Shown one piece after another: positions 13,110-27,179 of a stretch of DNA of 64,000 nt. How positions within the stretch are numbered: the first letter of the stretch is position 1; every line of letters begins with the position of its first letter. The stretch spans positions 1,548,345 to 1,612,344 of the forward strand of contig KN832554.1 in the NCBI GenBank assembly GCA_000827205.1, in the 5' to 3' direction. The stretch is from Plicaturopsis crispa FD-325 SS-3 (lineage: Eukaryota > Basidiomycota > Agaricomycetes > Amylocorticiales > Amylocorticiaceae). The notes under the pieces were generated by a model, which was not told the DNA's origin, made no database searches, and worked only from the letters and a program-made list of their open reading frames with translations. The translations under genes and the position numbers were made by a program.

Positions 13110-14976
13110 ATGGCGTCCAACACTCGTTCTGGAAGACGCACATCGGGGGCCGCGATGCCCTCCACCACTTCCCAGGTGTCTAAGCAACCTGACCTGTCTC
13201 CTCTTGAATCTCTCCTCGTCGCGCAAGCCGTTCACGAATATGGTGCCAACTCTTGGACAGCGGTGTCAAATATTCTCAAAAAACATCCCATGCTATCTCG
13301 TCCAAAGTCTTTTTTCTCCGCACAGGTGCACAGGTTTCCGTTGATGAGCCGCGCGTAGCCTTTGTGCTCATGTTTCGGTGCAGGCATGCCAGGCCATCTA
13401 CAAAAACCTCATGAACGAGGCCGAGATCGATATGTGAGTCTTCTGTTCTGTCTTATGGCCCGCATTTTTGACGTCGAGTAATCACATCAAGCTCTGAAGC
13501 CAATAATGCCCCGAAAGGTATCCTTCGTTCTGCTGCTTGTATTCCATTCCACTCCCTAACAAACACTCCGAAGCACCCAACAATCTAAGCTTAGCACAAC
13601 GACATTACCAACGCCGTCTTGTCGAGCTGCGCAGCCTCATCACTGCACAGGAAACTGAGTTCAAGTACGTAGTCTACTCCTGTCGCCTTGTCTTTCCTTA
13701 ATCTGTGCGCAGGCGACTTGTAGCAGAAATAGACGATATTCGTGCAGGAAAATGGGATGACAAAATCACAGCAGAAGTCACGGGCGCTCCTTTGCCGGTT
13801 CCGTCACCTGAATCCGCCCCCCAGCCTGCTCGTGAACCTTCAGTGGCTGTTAGTTTTGCATGTGCTGCGCGGGTGAATCGTCACTTACTCTTCAAGTCCA
13901 GATCGCTGACCAGTCGCCACTGGTCACGGAAGATATAGCCTCGGCAGACACGGGTGCTCTCGACGCAGACGCGACGCCACCGGTACACGCTCCATCTTAC
14001 ATACGCTATATGGTGTAGTACTCACGTTTCCATTGACACATCATAGGAACCAACACTGGCGACTGACGAGCCAGTCGCTGTGGAAGAGGAAGAGGATGCG
14101 CCAATAGACGAATCTCAGCCGTCTCCACAGGCTCCCTCTCCCGCACCTGTGGAGGAAAAACTCACGCCTCCTGAAGAAGCTACCGCCTCCCCCGAACTTA
14201 CGTCGCCGGAAGAAACTCTACCACCTATGGACGCGGAACCTCCTACGGCGCAAACGCCTGTCGTCCCTGAACTCGTTGAGGAGTCTGAGCGCGAACCAGA
14301 ATCAGCAGCAGAAGAATATGCTACACCGCTGGAGGCCGGGGAGCCGCCTGTCGTCGAGTACGATAAACCCGAACCTGAACAGACCACCGAAGAGATGGAA
14401 GTCGACCCATCGCCAAAGAAAGCGAAGGGCAAGCGCAAAGCTTCTGACGCATCGAACTCAGCTCGTGAGCGCAAACGCGTGCGCGAGGAATCGGCCTCCG
14501 CATCTGTCTCAACGTCTACACCCGCTCCTACGACGCCGGTCCCCACGCCTACTCCTCCCGCGGACCCACAGGCCAATAAGCGGTTCCAAGTAGTCATCAA
14601 CATGCTGCATCAACAGATTTCGCAGCACCGTTCTGGCAATATATTCCACAACCCTATCAAGGCGACTGAGGCGCCGGACTATCGCGATATCGTGCACCGT
14701 CCCATGGACCTGAAGACGATCCGGGCGCGAGTGCGGGAGGGCGTGATTCAGGATAGCACAGAGTTTCAGAGGGATGTCTATTTGATGTTTGCCAATGCGA
14801 TGATGTACAACAGGCCTGGCAGTGATATCTACATGATGGCCGAGGAGGTGGGTGGCCTTGTTCTTACAGCTACGCTGGTGCTGAGCCTGGAATGACAGAT
14901 GATGCTCGAGAGCGAGGTTCTGATCAATGACTTCCGTCAGACTGAGGGCTTGGTTCGCGGGGGGCACCGACTATGA
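13110..14976 (+). CDS. BRD8-like bromodomain protein (putative NuA4 subunit)
   Basis: Expected chromatin reader in the NuA4/TIP60 histone acetyltransferase, by similarity of layout to animal BRD8 and S. pombe Bdc1. The N-terminus reads LSPLESLLVAQAVHEYGANS with WTAVSNILKKHPML, the SANT-like block typical of BRD8 (about residues 25-60). Exon 2 gives ACQAIYKNLMNEAEIDI, and a later exon the coiled-coil-like RRLVELRSLITAQETEF with KRLVAEIDDIRAGKWDD. A long acidic Pro/Glu/Thr-rich linker and a basic nuclear-localisation-like stretch (KKAKGKRKAS) follow. The C-terminal bromodomain reads FHNPIKATEAPDYRDIVHRP, MDLKTIRARVREG and LMFANAMMYNRPGSDIY, with the acetyl-lysine-binding Asn in YNRPGSD. The last intron (GTGGGT..ACAG) joins AEE to MMLESEVLINDFRQTEG; the stop is at 14974-14976. 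The protein is about 500 residues. It is tail to tail with TRA1, another NuA4 subunit. Confidence 0.85.
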
Positions 14977-15227
14977 ACCTGTACTACTGATATATATATC
15001 ACCTTGTTTCCCGTCCAGACGGTATCGCGCTCGTTTGCGTTGGGGCGCCCTGCTATATAACTACCAGATGTTCGTGCTATCAAAATCATGAGTCTAAAGT
15101 CAATAGATGGCGAAAACAATATCATTCAACGACAGCAAGGCATTACAATTACAATTATGGTGCGTTAGGATAGATGCGTTATAACAATGGAGATGCACAA
15201 CAAATAGACGATGAGGGTGGGGAAATT

Positions 15228-18200
15228 CTAGTACCAGGGGAGATAGACCTCGGACATTTTCATGAGCTGAATGGGATTTGTAGCCATAGAGATCAGGTTC
15301 GTAACCGTCTGCACGACAGGCGTCTGTCCACCACCCGGAATTGCATTCGAAAGAGCCTGACGTGCATATGTCTGATCAGAAACGCCGAATTTTACAGGAG
15401 TTAAGAATGGCTTACCTGCTCGCGCTCGATCTTGCAAGACATTGTCTCGGCACGCTTCACTATGCCGTCGATACATGCAGCAACATTCGCACGGAAAGAC
15501 ACGTCGAATGTCCATGGCTGCCCACGAGTGTGCAGCCAGGTCATCACCTCGTCTCGAGCGAATAGGCATAGCTGCTGCTCGAGATCAAACTACAGGGACG
15601 CAGAATAAAATCAGCCGACAGTTTTGTTGGTACGAACGATATAACTACCTCGGGCTCAGTGAGGCACCTCCCAATAGCAAGCATCCCGGACGTGAGGACT
15701 CCCTCCGTAAAGATAGGTCCAAGGAAGTTTTGCATGTTTGGCGTAAACCTGAACGGCACTGCATCATTGGAGGCCAGCACGGGGGCACCACCAGCTACAC
15801 CTACACACGTATAAATGGAGTGGTCAGTGTGAGGTACTTGCAGTTGGGTTTCAACGGTACGCACTGGGTAGCAACTCGCTCATGGCGATGAGCCCAGTCG
15901 AGCGCGAGATGTGGAAACGCGGTGGAAGACGGCTACTCAAGCAGACGACATAGGTCATAAAGTTCGTTGCTGCGAGCTGCAATGCAAATTGCTTGCGCAT
16001 CTTCCAAAGCTCGCTTGGATCCTCCATCGATCGGATCATATACTGTGAGAGAGGGTCAGTAAAATATTCAGAAAAATCTACCGTTACGTTACGCACTCGA
16101 GTTAGAATGTCCTCCGGGATGAGCTTTTTGATGACTTCATCGAGTAACTCCTTCTTCATCGTCAAGTACTCAGTCTTCGTAGGTTGCTACAAATTTCGCA
16201 AGTCAGCTTCAAAACTACAACAGAAGTGCAAACCCGATCGCACCTGTCTATCAAAAGTGTTCCTGAAGTCCCTCAGCACTTTCTTCACCTTCTCACCGGC
16301 AACGAGGATGGGATCCTCGCGAGTGATCCCCGTTTGCTCGCAATGAGTGTCGTAGATATCGCCAAGGGTCACATACGAAGAATCGCTTTGGAGCAGACGT
16401 AGATTGGGGCTACACGAAATAGCGGCAGGGAGATGGAATGTGAGGTTCCGCTTGCGACTTTCCTTCTTACGGGATAGTGCACTGAAATGGGATGTGTTAG
16501 TCGCGACACTACGGTTCGTTGAGGTAGATCTTACCCGTTGAATGTGCGGAAGAGTTGCATGACTCTCTCTTCCCGGCGACAATGGCGTCCGGATGGAAGC
16601 TGCACAGTGAATGACGTTCTTGTGTTATCGTGGCCATGCACCGTGAATCGCCTCGAGCAATAACCATGCGAGCGGCAATTCTCAACCTTAGGCCCAAATT
16701 TCTGGATACGGACGAAATTTTGATTGCTGTCTTTGTCCTGTTACAATAACCAGGATGAATAACAAAAGCAAGTGCGCAGGTGTGGAGTACACGCACCTCA
16801 GTATATTGGCCTGGTACTTCAATCTCGTCGAACTTCCCATATTGGAACTCAGTCAGGTAATGGCTTAATGTGTCGAGCGGTTGCAGGCGCGGTCGTGAGT
16901 CGAGGAACCTTTCGTATCTGTCACGCCACTCCTGGAGCTTTCGGATATACTCGTAGTGTGATGGCTTGCTGTTCAGGAAGTCCTCCTCGTACTCTTTCTG
17001 TGTAACAACGAGTCAATTGCCATTTCGGTGCGCGGAAACGAGGACATACCCTCGCAGACCCAGACAAGTTGGTTGCCATGCGTGTCAAATTGTTGATTGT
17101 CTGCGGCACAAGCTCTCCATCATCGTCAGCTTGGTTCATGCGCATGACATAATTCTATCGTGGCATATCAGTGAGGGGTCCATGCTTCCGAGTTTGCCCA
17201 GACTTGCCTGAATTGCATCTGACAACAGCATGCATACCAGCCGATATATTTCTTCTTCCGGAGTCGCTTTGAACCGTTGATTTATTTGGTCTACCATCGT
17301 TTCCAGGCTCAAAATGAGCAGAGGGTACGCTGTCTTGAGTATCTGGACGACCTCCTCTATATACTCCCAGGCCTGGCGAACCGGGTGGCCATTCGCGTCT
17401 AGAGCAGCCGGAGGGCGAGGGTGTCCAGGAGCTGCGCCGTGAGGATTGGGTTGCGAGTGACTAGCTGGAGCAGCAGATGAATCGACGCCGGTCGCAGGCG
17501 TGTCGTGGGTACCGTCTCTCATAGCTACATCGGGATCGCGCTTGGGCTGCTCAGAAGATGCGGCAGCAGCTGCGGCCTGGTTAGCAGCCATCTGAGCACG
17601 TTGTGCCGCTATGGCAGCTTGCTGTTTCTTGATGATTCCCATATCCTGACTCGTAGTGCGAAGTTGGAAGTAAGAACCCTACATATCCGCGTTAGTGAGA
17701 AACTGGGGGGTGAGCAGTCATCTCTCGCACCTGAGGATATAGTTTTGCGAGGTTGAGAAGGATATATCTAGCCTGTTTGACTTCGCGCTGGGAGATGGAC
17801 AAGCAAAGTTGTGGAATTAGGGTTAACCAGTACCAGAAGGCGGCCTCGCCCTTGTATGTGTCGAAGGACCGAGATATGGTGAAGGAGCCATCGTCAACAC
17901 TGAGGAGCCAAAGCACACGTGTAAGGAGCGGTCGACTCTTTCCGCTCTTGTATTGGCCCGCCGCTTGAAGGTAACAGCTGACTGCGTTTGCGGCGTATGG
18001 CATCTCGTTGGGCAACTCCTTAAACATGCGGTCGTTCCACCGTCCCCACTCCGCCCACGCTTTAGCCTGGCTCATGTCAAGCTGAACTGCTTGGCCGAAA
18101 GCTTCATTCGACTCCGAATTGCGGCTGAACCTGGCATGGAACATGCCCTTGAGCGTGTAAAACTCGGCCTTCTGGGTGCTCGAGAAATACATCAGATTGG

Positions 18201-21200
18201 TATTGTTGATCACTTCCAATCCAGCTTGGAGGTCGTTCGGCTTCTGGTAATGGCAACGGGCCTGCTCGCGAAGTTTTAGGAACGCCTCGGAGATCTCGAT
18301 ATTGGGTAGAGTATATATCTTGTTCAATGAGTTGAAGCAGACATCCAGAAGGTCGTGTTTTCGTGCGACGTGGGCAAAACGGTTGATGATCCACGCAGTC
18401 TCGTGGTATCCGCGGTAACCATACGTATTGTTGCTCGCAGCGGCCGACCCAGAACCCTGACCGTTGTTGGCGATGAGAGGAATGTACGCTTTGTTGATAG
18501 CGTTGAAGACGTTCTGCCGCCACGCTACAAGATCACTCCATATGCTGATATCATCGTGGAGATTTGGAAGACGCTCCCGCCACGCTTGAAGAACCATCTT
18601 GAGGTCGGAGGATTTCTTCTCCAAGTTTTGTGCATTTGTATTCGATAGGGAGCCGAAAATCTGGACTGCTTCCTGAAGTTCGACGAATTGCTGGAAGTGC
18701 TGCAAGAGGGGGACGTGGGCAGCTGATAGCTGTGGAGGCAGACTGACCCATTTTCGTAGCGAAAGCTGCATCGCATCCTCCAAAATGTTCGTGAACTCCG
18801 TGTTTTTGTCCAAAGCGCCCGGAGACTTGACTAGAGCAATGAAGGCTTCAAACACACGTCGCCGAGGTGTCGCCGCTTCAGGCAATAGACTGATCTGTTC
18901 CTCCAAAGATTGCTGATTCTCCGCCCAGTCCTTAGTCCTCCAAGCGCTCTCCAACATCAACTCGTGGTTTCCCTCGTTTTTCGCAAGGTCGTAGAGAGTG
19001 TCCCATTGCTGCAGTTTTTCCGCGGAAAGCATCCAATGGTCCTCCCAGAGGCAATACTCGGGCTCAGTGAAAGGAATAGCACCAGCCCTCGATTGCGCCT
19101 GAGCATACTCGTAGGTATTGGAAGCCTGCTCCCACATCCCATTCTGTTCGAAAGCGATCGCCTTGTTCGTCTCTACATGCAAGCACCTGCGTCTCCATAG
19201 GCCGTAGAACATGTCATCCTCTGCCAGCTCAGCGTAGACGTCTGCAAGGGAATCGAAGACCGAATCGCGGACGGTGGGGTCATCGTCGCGAACATGGTCT
19301 AAAGTCGCTTCTAGGATCTGGAGAGAGACGTGCCACGCGCCGTACGTTTTCGCAAGGTATTTGACCAAATGAGGGGGAAGAATCATGGGGGGCGAGCAGG
19401 CGTGCACGCCGGTCAAGAGGGTTTGGATGACATTGGGCCTCAGTTCAGCCTGCTTGATGTGGTACTCCTTGCTGAGCAGCGTGATCATATGTTGGGTCGC
19501 ATCCGTTTGCTCTCGCCTGCTGAGGCAAGACCAGACGGCGGGGAAGACAGAAACCCAAGTATCATGGGCCGTTCGAGCATCGAGGAACAGAAGGCGCTGC
19601 ATCGGCCTGACGATATTATGGGCCTTGTGATCTGGGTGAGCAGGCGTGGTGTTCAAAAGGCTAACCATTGCCTGTCGATCGAGAATCAGACTGGCCTCCC
19701 CATCGACCGAACCAAGGATCAAGTGCAAAGCGAGATAGATCCAATTGTGGTCGGCTAGTGCTTCCCAGCTTTGAACGCCGAGGATATACGAGACGCGGCT
19801 AGGAAGTGAGCGCGGAACGCTTGCGTCCAAGAGGTCTATGAAGCGTTCTCGGAGATTGGCATCCCTTGCCCTGCAACCAAGCAGGAACGACTGTTCGAGG
19901 CGAGTTGTTAAATCACTACGGCGGAGCCCGGGTTGAGTGTAGATGTCGTAGATCAATTCCAGATAGTTGTGAAACAGTGGTTCCGCGCGCAGTTCGAAAG
20001 CTACCATTTTCTGCAGCAAACTGGCCTTCTCCTTCATGGTCGGATATGGATCCCGCTTTTGCAGCGCCCAATCGCGTGCCAAATCGAGCATGTAGCGACA
20101 CAAGGGCTGGCTTTTTGACTTGTCGACAAGCACGACAAGGGTGCTCAACAGCCATCTACGCTGATCCGCAAGGAATGCGACAGAGATCTGGCATATTTCC
20201 AGAATGAGCGTCAACAAACGAACACCGTTCTCGAAGCCATTGGTAGCAGTAGTGGAGTTGATGTGCTCTTTCGCAAGCTTGCTGAGGAGCTTCATAAGCG
20301 ACGCACTGAATGGTTCGATCCGCTCCGGCACGACTTGGACGATAGACTTGAGCATTAGGAGTGTGCCGCGCAGAGTCGTGGTGTTGCGCAATCCATCGCC
20401 CACAGTCGAATATATGAACGCGTGGAAGTCGGACATCTCGCCTTGTTGCTCCTCGTCCTCTTTTGGCAGAGGATACAACCTGGCTAGCTGATCGAAGATG
20501 GGATGGAGAGCGTCGATGAGGGCATATTCATCTGTGACCAGACCCTTTCGCACGAGCTTCTCTATTACTGGCGCATTGGCTTGATACCACGCATCGCTCT
20601 TGTCCGTAGCAACGACCTGAAGAACCTTGGCCGCGCTGAGTGCTTGGCTGACTGCTTGGTCAGTGTTGAGCTCGGTCTGCAGAGGAATGTATAAGAAAAC
20701 GACTCCTAAGAAAATAAGGAAAATAAAGATAATTTACCTGCTCCAAAGCCCTGGAGAAATAATGTAATTTGACAGTCACATCGCTCCAGCCAGATGGCCC
20801 GACCATGAGCTGGAGCAGTCGCAAAGCGCGAGGAACCAGGGCAGCCTTTGCCGTCGACTCGTGGGGAGCAGTGGCTAGTCGCACCAGATAGCTCACCATG
20901 GTCTCTCGATATACCAGCGGTGTAAGTCCACTAGGCTTTGCGCCATCGACGTCCATTTCCGGAAGAGCTGCTTTCTGTTCCCATTCGAACATGACCTGCA
21001 GAATCTCTATGGAGAGTAACCGTGATTCGCCTGATGCCGCCCCAGAGAGGCCAAGCTTCGACAGGGAATTGACCATGTGAGGGATAAAGAGCCCACGAAC
21101 GGGGTAGAACAGGTCTGGTTGGCGAACAATCAACTGGTATATGATTATGATCTGCGAGAAGCCGTTGCCCTCCTCCGCGAGGAGCCGCCTGGTGGTCTTG

Positions 21201-24200
21201 GCCCAGAGAGGAGCTTCCGTGTCCGCGGGATTGAAACGCGGAAGCGCAGGCGCGAGAATATCTAACGCTTGTCGAATGAGCGCACGACCCTCAGAGTGGG
21301 GTGGCTTCAACAAGCCTGTCCACGCTCGAAGGATAAACTTTTCAGGAGTATCGATTGCTTGGAAAAACCGAGCCGCAAGCAGATAGGCTGTCTGCCTCAC
21401 CAGGATATCTTCGCTAGTGATAAAGTGCCACGCGCACCTGATGATGTCTTTCTTGACATCTTCGAGGAGTTCATGGTAATGGTGCACCATGACTGTGGTC
21501 ATATGCAAGAGCTCGATCTTGAACATGTCGTCGGCGTCAGCAAAAGTGACGTTGTCGCTCATAGGCTGCCAAATGGACTGGTGGATTCGCCGTACGAAAT
21601 CTTCGTCCAAGAGGCCCTCCTTCCCAGACGAACGTGTCGCCTGAACGAGCAGTGTGGGTGTGACGACGAGACGGATGAAGTACCCCTTGTGGGACCAAGT
21701 AAATGCCGGGTCGTCAAACCAGGTCAAGAATCTCATGAACACATTTCTGCGGTAAATCAGATCCTCGTTAAGCGCGACATGGCGGTAGAGGAAATGTGTG
21801 GTCCGGATGAGGTCCATAGCAAGGTTACGTGTGTAGATCGAGACTAGATCGAACAACAGGTCAATCCGGGGTGACTGCTGCAGGGCCTTGGTAAAGATGG
21901 ACAAGATGATAGTGTGCCGCTGGATGACATCGGGCAGCGTCACCGCAGTCTCCTCTGGCTGAGATGACTCCGACCGCCATATACGAAGCAACGCGTCCAC
22001 GACGAACTCGTTCTCGACGATCCAAGACGGAATGAGGTCGGCGAGGTCATCGAAAAGCAACAGCCCAGGCACCATCAAGGGCGGCTCATTGCTCTCCAGG
22101 CAGTGAGACACGATAGCGGACGTGCGCGACGCTACTTCACGCAACAGGTTTGGAGCGAGCTGTGCTTGGAGGATACTCCGCAGCGTCCGCACGTGTCTCG
22201 GATACTGCAGATGCCGCATGAAGAAATCCATCGCCTCGCCAGGGTAGCGGTCTAGGTATTTCGCCAACGGCTCAGAAAACGGGCTCGGACCAGAAAAGTG
22301 CATCTGCGCCTCCGTCTGGACTATAGCGTTGACGAGATTTTCGAGGAAAATATTTGCCGCTGAGGGCAACAGATGGAATATGTTGGCTAGCCGGACGAGC
22401 TTCGTTATGCCTTCGTTGTCGGGCAGCGGGAGCCTCGCAGACGCTTGCAGCATTTGGGGATCAGCCGCCACCCGGAAATGATCCAGAAGCTTGTGCCCAA
22501 TCTCGACTTTGAAATAATTGGTCAACAGCTCGAGCAAGCGGGCTAACCCCTCGAGGCCGGAGATAGAAAGGCGCTTTGTGTCCGCCAGGTTCATTAGGAT
22601 GGGTCGAAGCCCCGTCTGGAGCAGTTCCTTTGGCAGCCTGCTTTGGTGGGTGAGCACCATGCGCAAGCCCTCGTGAGCGACGTCCTTGACCTCGGTCGAG
22701 AGCGAGTAGAGCGACTTGAAGTACACGCTCGTCACCCTAATAGTAGAAGAATGGTCAGATCACATTAACTAGAGCAGATGAAACTTTTTACTTCGTGCGT
22801 GTCTGTTGCTGCTTGGAAAAAAAGTCGGTCATCGGCATCGACGCCGTCAACAACTTGATACAGGCGACCCGAAGCTTGACGATGTCAAGGCTGCCCTGTC
22901 GCAAGTTCCCCCGACCCAGGAGACCCATGTCGTCCGCATCAGCCAGTGCGAGGGTTTCGTGGAGCAGGCGCAAGAGCTCGTCGTTCAAGTCGGCCAACGG
23001 CGGATCCATACTGACACAGTACCGAACGGCTTCGATCATGCCGATCTGTATAGGAAACGGCAGTGCACGAAGGGGCTTCGTGTAGATCGCCGACAGCATC
23101 CGCTCGCGGTGCGGCATGAGGAGTTCGACTGCAGGCTTCCCACTCAGCTTGACGAGCAACTCAATGCATGTCTGCGCAGCCTGGCGTACGACGGGATTGG
23201 AGCTCGACAGCTCTGCGAAGAAGATACTGATGAGATGCATCAGCTTGTTCCGCTGGCTCGGGTTGGGTGCACCCTCCATCTGCGAGTCGGGGTCATTGTT
23301 GCTCACGCGCAGCACACGCATCAGCACGTCCACCACATCGTCGATATCGCGCGGGAGATCGAACGGGAGGTCCTTGAGTATATGCAGCAGCGTGCGCACG
23401 AGCTCCACCTCGCGGTCGTTCACCCACTTCACGCCGAGGTCCGGCGTGCACGTCATGATCTTGATGCCGCTGCAGCCCGCGCTCTTGCGCACCCACGAGT
23501 CCTCCAGACACAGCGCGCTGAAGCGGCTCGCGATCTGGTGCAGGATGGGGATGATGTCGTCGAGGAGGACGTTTTCCTCCGGCACCAGCGCGACGAGGTC
23601 CTGGATGATGGCAGACACGACGTCCTGTGCCCTTTTCGCGTCCTGGGGATTCTCGCGCGCTAGGGCATGGGGGAGGGCATCTAGGTATGACGACAGGAGC
23701 GGGGTGGGGTGGCGCCGGACCCCTAGGTCTGTCAGCTTCCCTGCCTGAATCTCTATCCGGAGCACCGACCGCGAGAGCTTGCGGATGAACTCTGCGGCCT
23801 GTTCTTGCACTTCCGGGTAGTGCAGAGAGTCCAAGATGCCTTCCATGGACCGTACAAATAAGTCTTCTCGGTCCCGACCACTGACACCCTGAATGCACGT
23901 ATATCAGATATACAACTCTCGAATCGGACGCAATATCGACACCATACCTCGTTTACCAACACAGTCAAACATATCTCGAGATAATTATACGCATGCGGGC
24001 GATAATGCGCCGACGCGCTCCTCAACGTACGCACCGCGAGATGCGACACAGCCCCAAGCTCGATACTCTCGAGATTCCCGCCAAACGACACGGGAATCTT
24101 CGCCATCTCAGAATAATGCCTGAATTTCAGTGCGGGCTCCTTGTTCAACAGTCGGCGATTCCGGCCGCCCAGTTTACCTAGGATGCGAATCGTGGTGTGC

Positions 24201-26902
24201 GCGTGATGGTGGTTCGCGGGCACGGGCTTCAGGTGGCTATGGAGTGCCTCCATCAGCTCGCGCAGTACCGTGCTAAGGGTCGGGTCGAGGAAGTCGGGGG
24301 TCAAGTTGTCGATGCAGAGCTCGAGCGTCCGCAGGCCCTGGGATACCAGCTCGGGACTTCCTTTGAGCGCCAGAGCAAGAGGACGCATCAGATAGGTGAG
24401 GTGCGGGAGGAGGTGCGTGAGCCTCAGGGGGACGGTGAGACAGAGCTCCACAATCATGTCCCGACTGAACCCTTCCGACGCCAGCAGCTGGCGGTTCAAG
24501 CTCTCCAGCATCTCCGGAAGAAGGGGCAGTACCTCCTTGTACAGCAGCTCGAACCTACCGCCGCCACCGCCGATGGCGCGGAACAGCCCGCGGAGGAGAT
24601 GGAAGTAATTAGTCGGCTTTGTCGCTTTCGCCGCGAGCGGGAAGCAGTCCATGATGAGCTTCGCCAGATGCGCTGCCAGTATCGGCTCATTCGTAACAGG
24701 ATGCAGCCCCACCGCGCTAAACGCCATCTTAAACAGCCGAATCTTCGCGACCGCCGTCGTATCATCGTCCTCCCCGAGCGACGGGAGCCTGTCAATGAGG
24801 AACCGCAGGACGATGGCAAGCAGCGTGGGCGAGACGACCTCTTTCTGGAAGAGCATCTGGCAGATGTGCAGCAGCCACGGGCGCTTCTGCGACGACTCGA
24901 AGAAGAACTCGATCTTGTGCGTCCAGACCTCCTGGAAGACGTGCAGGTTGATCTCGTAGAGGATGCCCGCGAACCAGTCCATGGCTTCGTTCGCCTCGCG
25001 CGGCTCGGAGTCGAAGAGCGACATGCACTTGATGCAGCCCTCGAAGAGCCTGAAGATCAACGTCCCGTCGGGCGCTGGAGCCTCGCATTTTCGCAGCCCG
25101 GCGATGCAGGTGCGGAAGCCGTGCAGGAAGGTGCGGAATAACAGTCGGGCCTCTGTGAGCAAAAAAAGAGTATCTATCAATTTCCTGGGCCAAGCGGACA
25201 AAATGGAATGCAACCGACCGTGCATGACATCCTCGGGCTTCTCCACTGCATACACAGCAGCAGCCACAGGCCTCGCCTTTTCAATAAACGTCACATCCAC
25301 AGGGTCCGTCTCCCCCTTCTTAACCGTCTCCACCCTCTTCAGCAGCGCCTCCTGCACCACCGTCATCGCGTCCAGCTTATCCACACACGTCTCAAACATA
25401 ACCGTCAGCACACCCGCAGCGCCCTGCGGCGTGTCCGTGCCGAGCAGCGTATCGATGAGGTTGAACATCATCTTGGCGAACAATGTGTGGAGGTTGCTCC
25501 CGAGGTATGGGTTGTGGATGAGCCGCGAGTACACGTGCGCGATGCGCGAGAGCTGGAGCGGCGTGAGGTCCGCGCGGAGGTGATGCACCAGGTCTGCGAC
25601 GGCTGCGTATGCGGACGGTCTGTATGAAAGGAACAGTGTGCGTTAGCGATCGTTCTTGCGTTCTGGGGTTAGGGTATGAACCTTAGGGTCTCCCTGCTGC
25701 CTACGCCGGTGCCGAGGAGCACCCGCTCGCTGAATAGCTTATCTAGTTGTCCTACGAGGGCCGTCCGGTTGGGCGTGCCCATGAGGTGCCGAAGGACGAT
25801 CATTAGATCCTGTAAAAAGAAAGTAGACGTCAATTTCGATTACAACCACGAACAGGAACCCAGCCGTACACGCCGTGATGAGATGGCATTGGCAGGGCAA
25901 TCTTGCAATATGCGCAGCGAAGCAACTATGAGAGTGTCGCCATAATGCTGATATGGTTCTCCGAGCCCGCGCATGACATACGCCAGATACGAGACCATCT
26001 GTTTTGACAATACGTTACGGCGCAGTAATAAAATATGCAGAAACCAGCGCGCACCCTTATTTGTGCGTTGATGAAATCACTATATGCGTGGGTGTTCTTG
26101 ACAGTGGGCGCTATACCGGCCCAGTACCCTCCCATCGCTTCATAGTCCTCTCTAGCCTTTTTCTGCGCCGGTGATTCCAGCGCTAGCACATCGAAGTTGA
26201 GGGACAACGTCTCCTGTATTGTAGGAACTACGAGCGTACGGTGGGTCTGCGAAAACGTCACCAGCACCATGCCCATTTCCGCAAGCACTTTGAAGCTCTT
26301 CATGCTCGGCAGGACGGTGTTCGAGTCGAGGACGGGCGAATCCTCCGAGAGCGTCTCCTCCACGAGGCCCTTCATATTGCGCAGCACGTCTTTGAGGATA
26401 GTGAGAAAGTCCGCGAGGAGCTCTTCTGTGAGCGCCCGAAATGAGCGCACGAGGTCGATGATGGTTTTGCAGCAGGTCACGCCGTTCTCCTCGTTGTCGT
26501 GTCTTAGGAGGTAGAGCATGCCGTTGAAGAGCGCGGCGGACTGGGGGCGCACGACTTCGTTGTACGGGATGCGGTGGAGGATCTCGAGGAGCACGCGGCG
26601 GAACTGGTAGTCCGGGGCGTCCCTCTGGAACGAGGCTTCGCCCGAGCGTAGAATTTCGAGGAGGACGGGGATCATGTGGGGTAGAATGCGAGCGGATTCT
26701 GCATCTCGGACGGTGTCGATCCCGCCTCTGAGCTCGCATGCGGCGGAGTGTTTTGTTTTGAGGTCTAGCGGTGTATAGTATGATAATGAAATGCATGGCC
26801 ATAGCCCAATATTTGGATAGACGCACCATTACTTGGGTCTGCTATGCGGGCAGCACACATCTCGAGCTCTGCTGCCGTGAGCAGCGATGGATATTTGTCC
26901 AT
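15228..26902 (-). CDS. TRA1: TRA1/TRRAP, PIKK-family pseudokinase scaffold of SAGA and NuA4
   Basis: Very large scaffold that docks activators and recruits the SAGA and NuA4 acetyltransferases. The ATG at 26902 (MDKYPSLLTAAELEMCAARI) opens exon 1; exon 2 begins LKTKHSAACELRGGIDTVRD, as in TRRAP. HEAT-repeat sequence fills about 26760-20700, with blocks such as PHMIPVLLEILRSGE and LEIIH-type LLEILHRIPYNEVVRP. The FAT region (about 20500-17700) includes NWIYLALHLILGSVDGEAS and YLAKTYGAWHVSLQILE. The PI3K-like region (17000-15400) reads PRFHISRSTGLIAMSELLP, NMQNFLGPIFTEGVLTSGM and LAIGRCLTEPE, matching TRRAP but without a kinase catalytic loop or DFG. The FATC end is QTVTNLISMATNPIQLMKMS followed by EVYLPWY. 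About 20 short introns leave roughly 3,550-3,600 residues, normal for Tra1. Long open frames on the opposite strand are shadows. Confidence 0.95.
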
Positions 26903-27179
26903 CGCGGCTGTAGATCTAAAAGTTCAAGTTCAAGTGGCCACCCGAGGACGTCGACGCGGGGTAAAAGGCGCGCTCAACCCGCGGCGAACTCAGTTTGACC
27001 CCGAAAGCGAAAAATCACGTGGGATTCAGGGCAGGTCGAGTTTGACTTCAACACCATGATTGCGCACTCCCAGTATTTATTATCCGTCATGGCAGTACTG
27101 TACAACTGGTTAGCACTTTCTCCTGATAGTATTATTAGGTACATTTCAATCCGAGGCAATCCCTATCCAACACTCGAAT

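Noticed and set aside
22806-23663. 285-codon plus-strand frame
   Set aside because: Shadow of TRA1 HEAT-repeat exons.
24197-25141. 314-codon frame on the plus strand
   Set aside because: It is antisense to well-matched TRA1 exons in a GC-rich region; composition (Arg/Glu/Gln-rich) is typical of a shadow frame.
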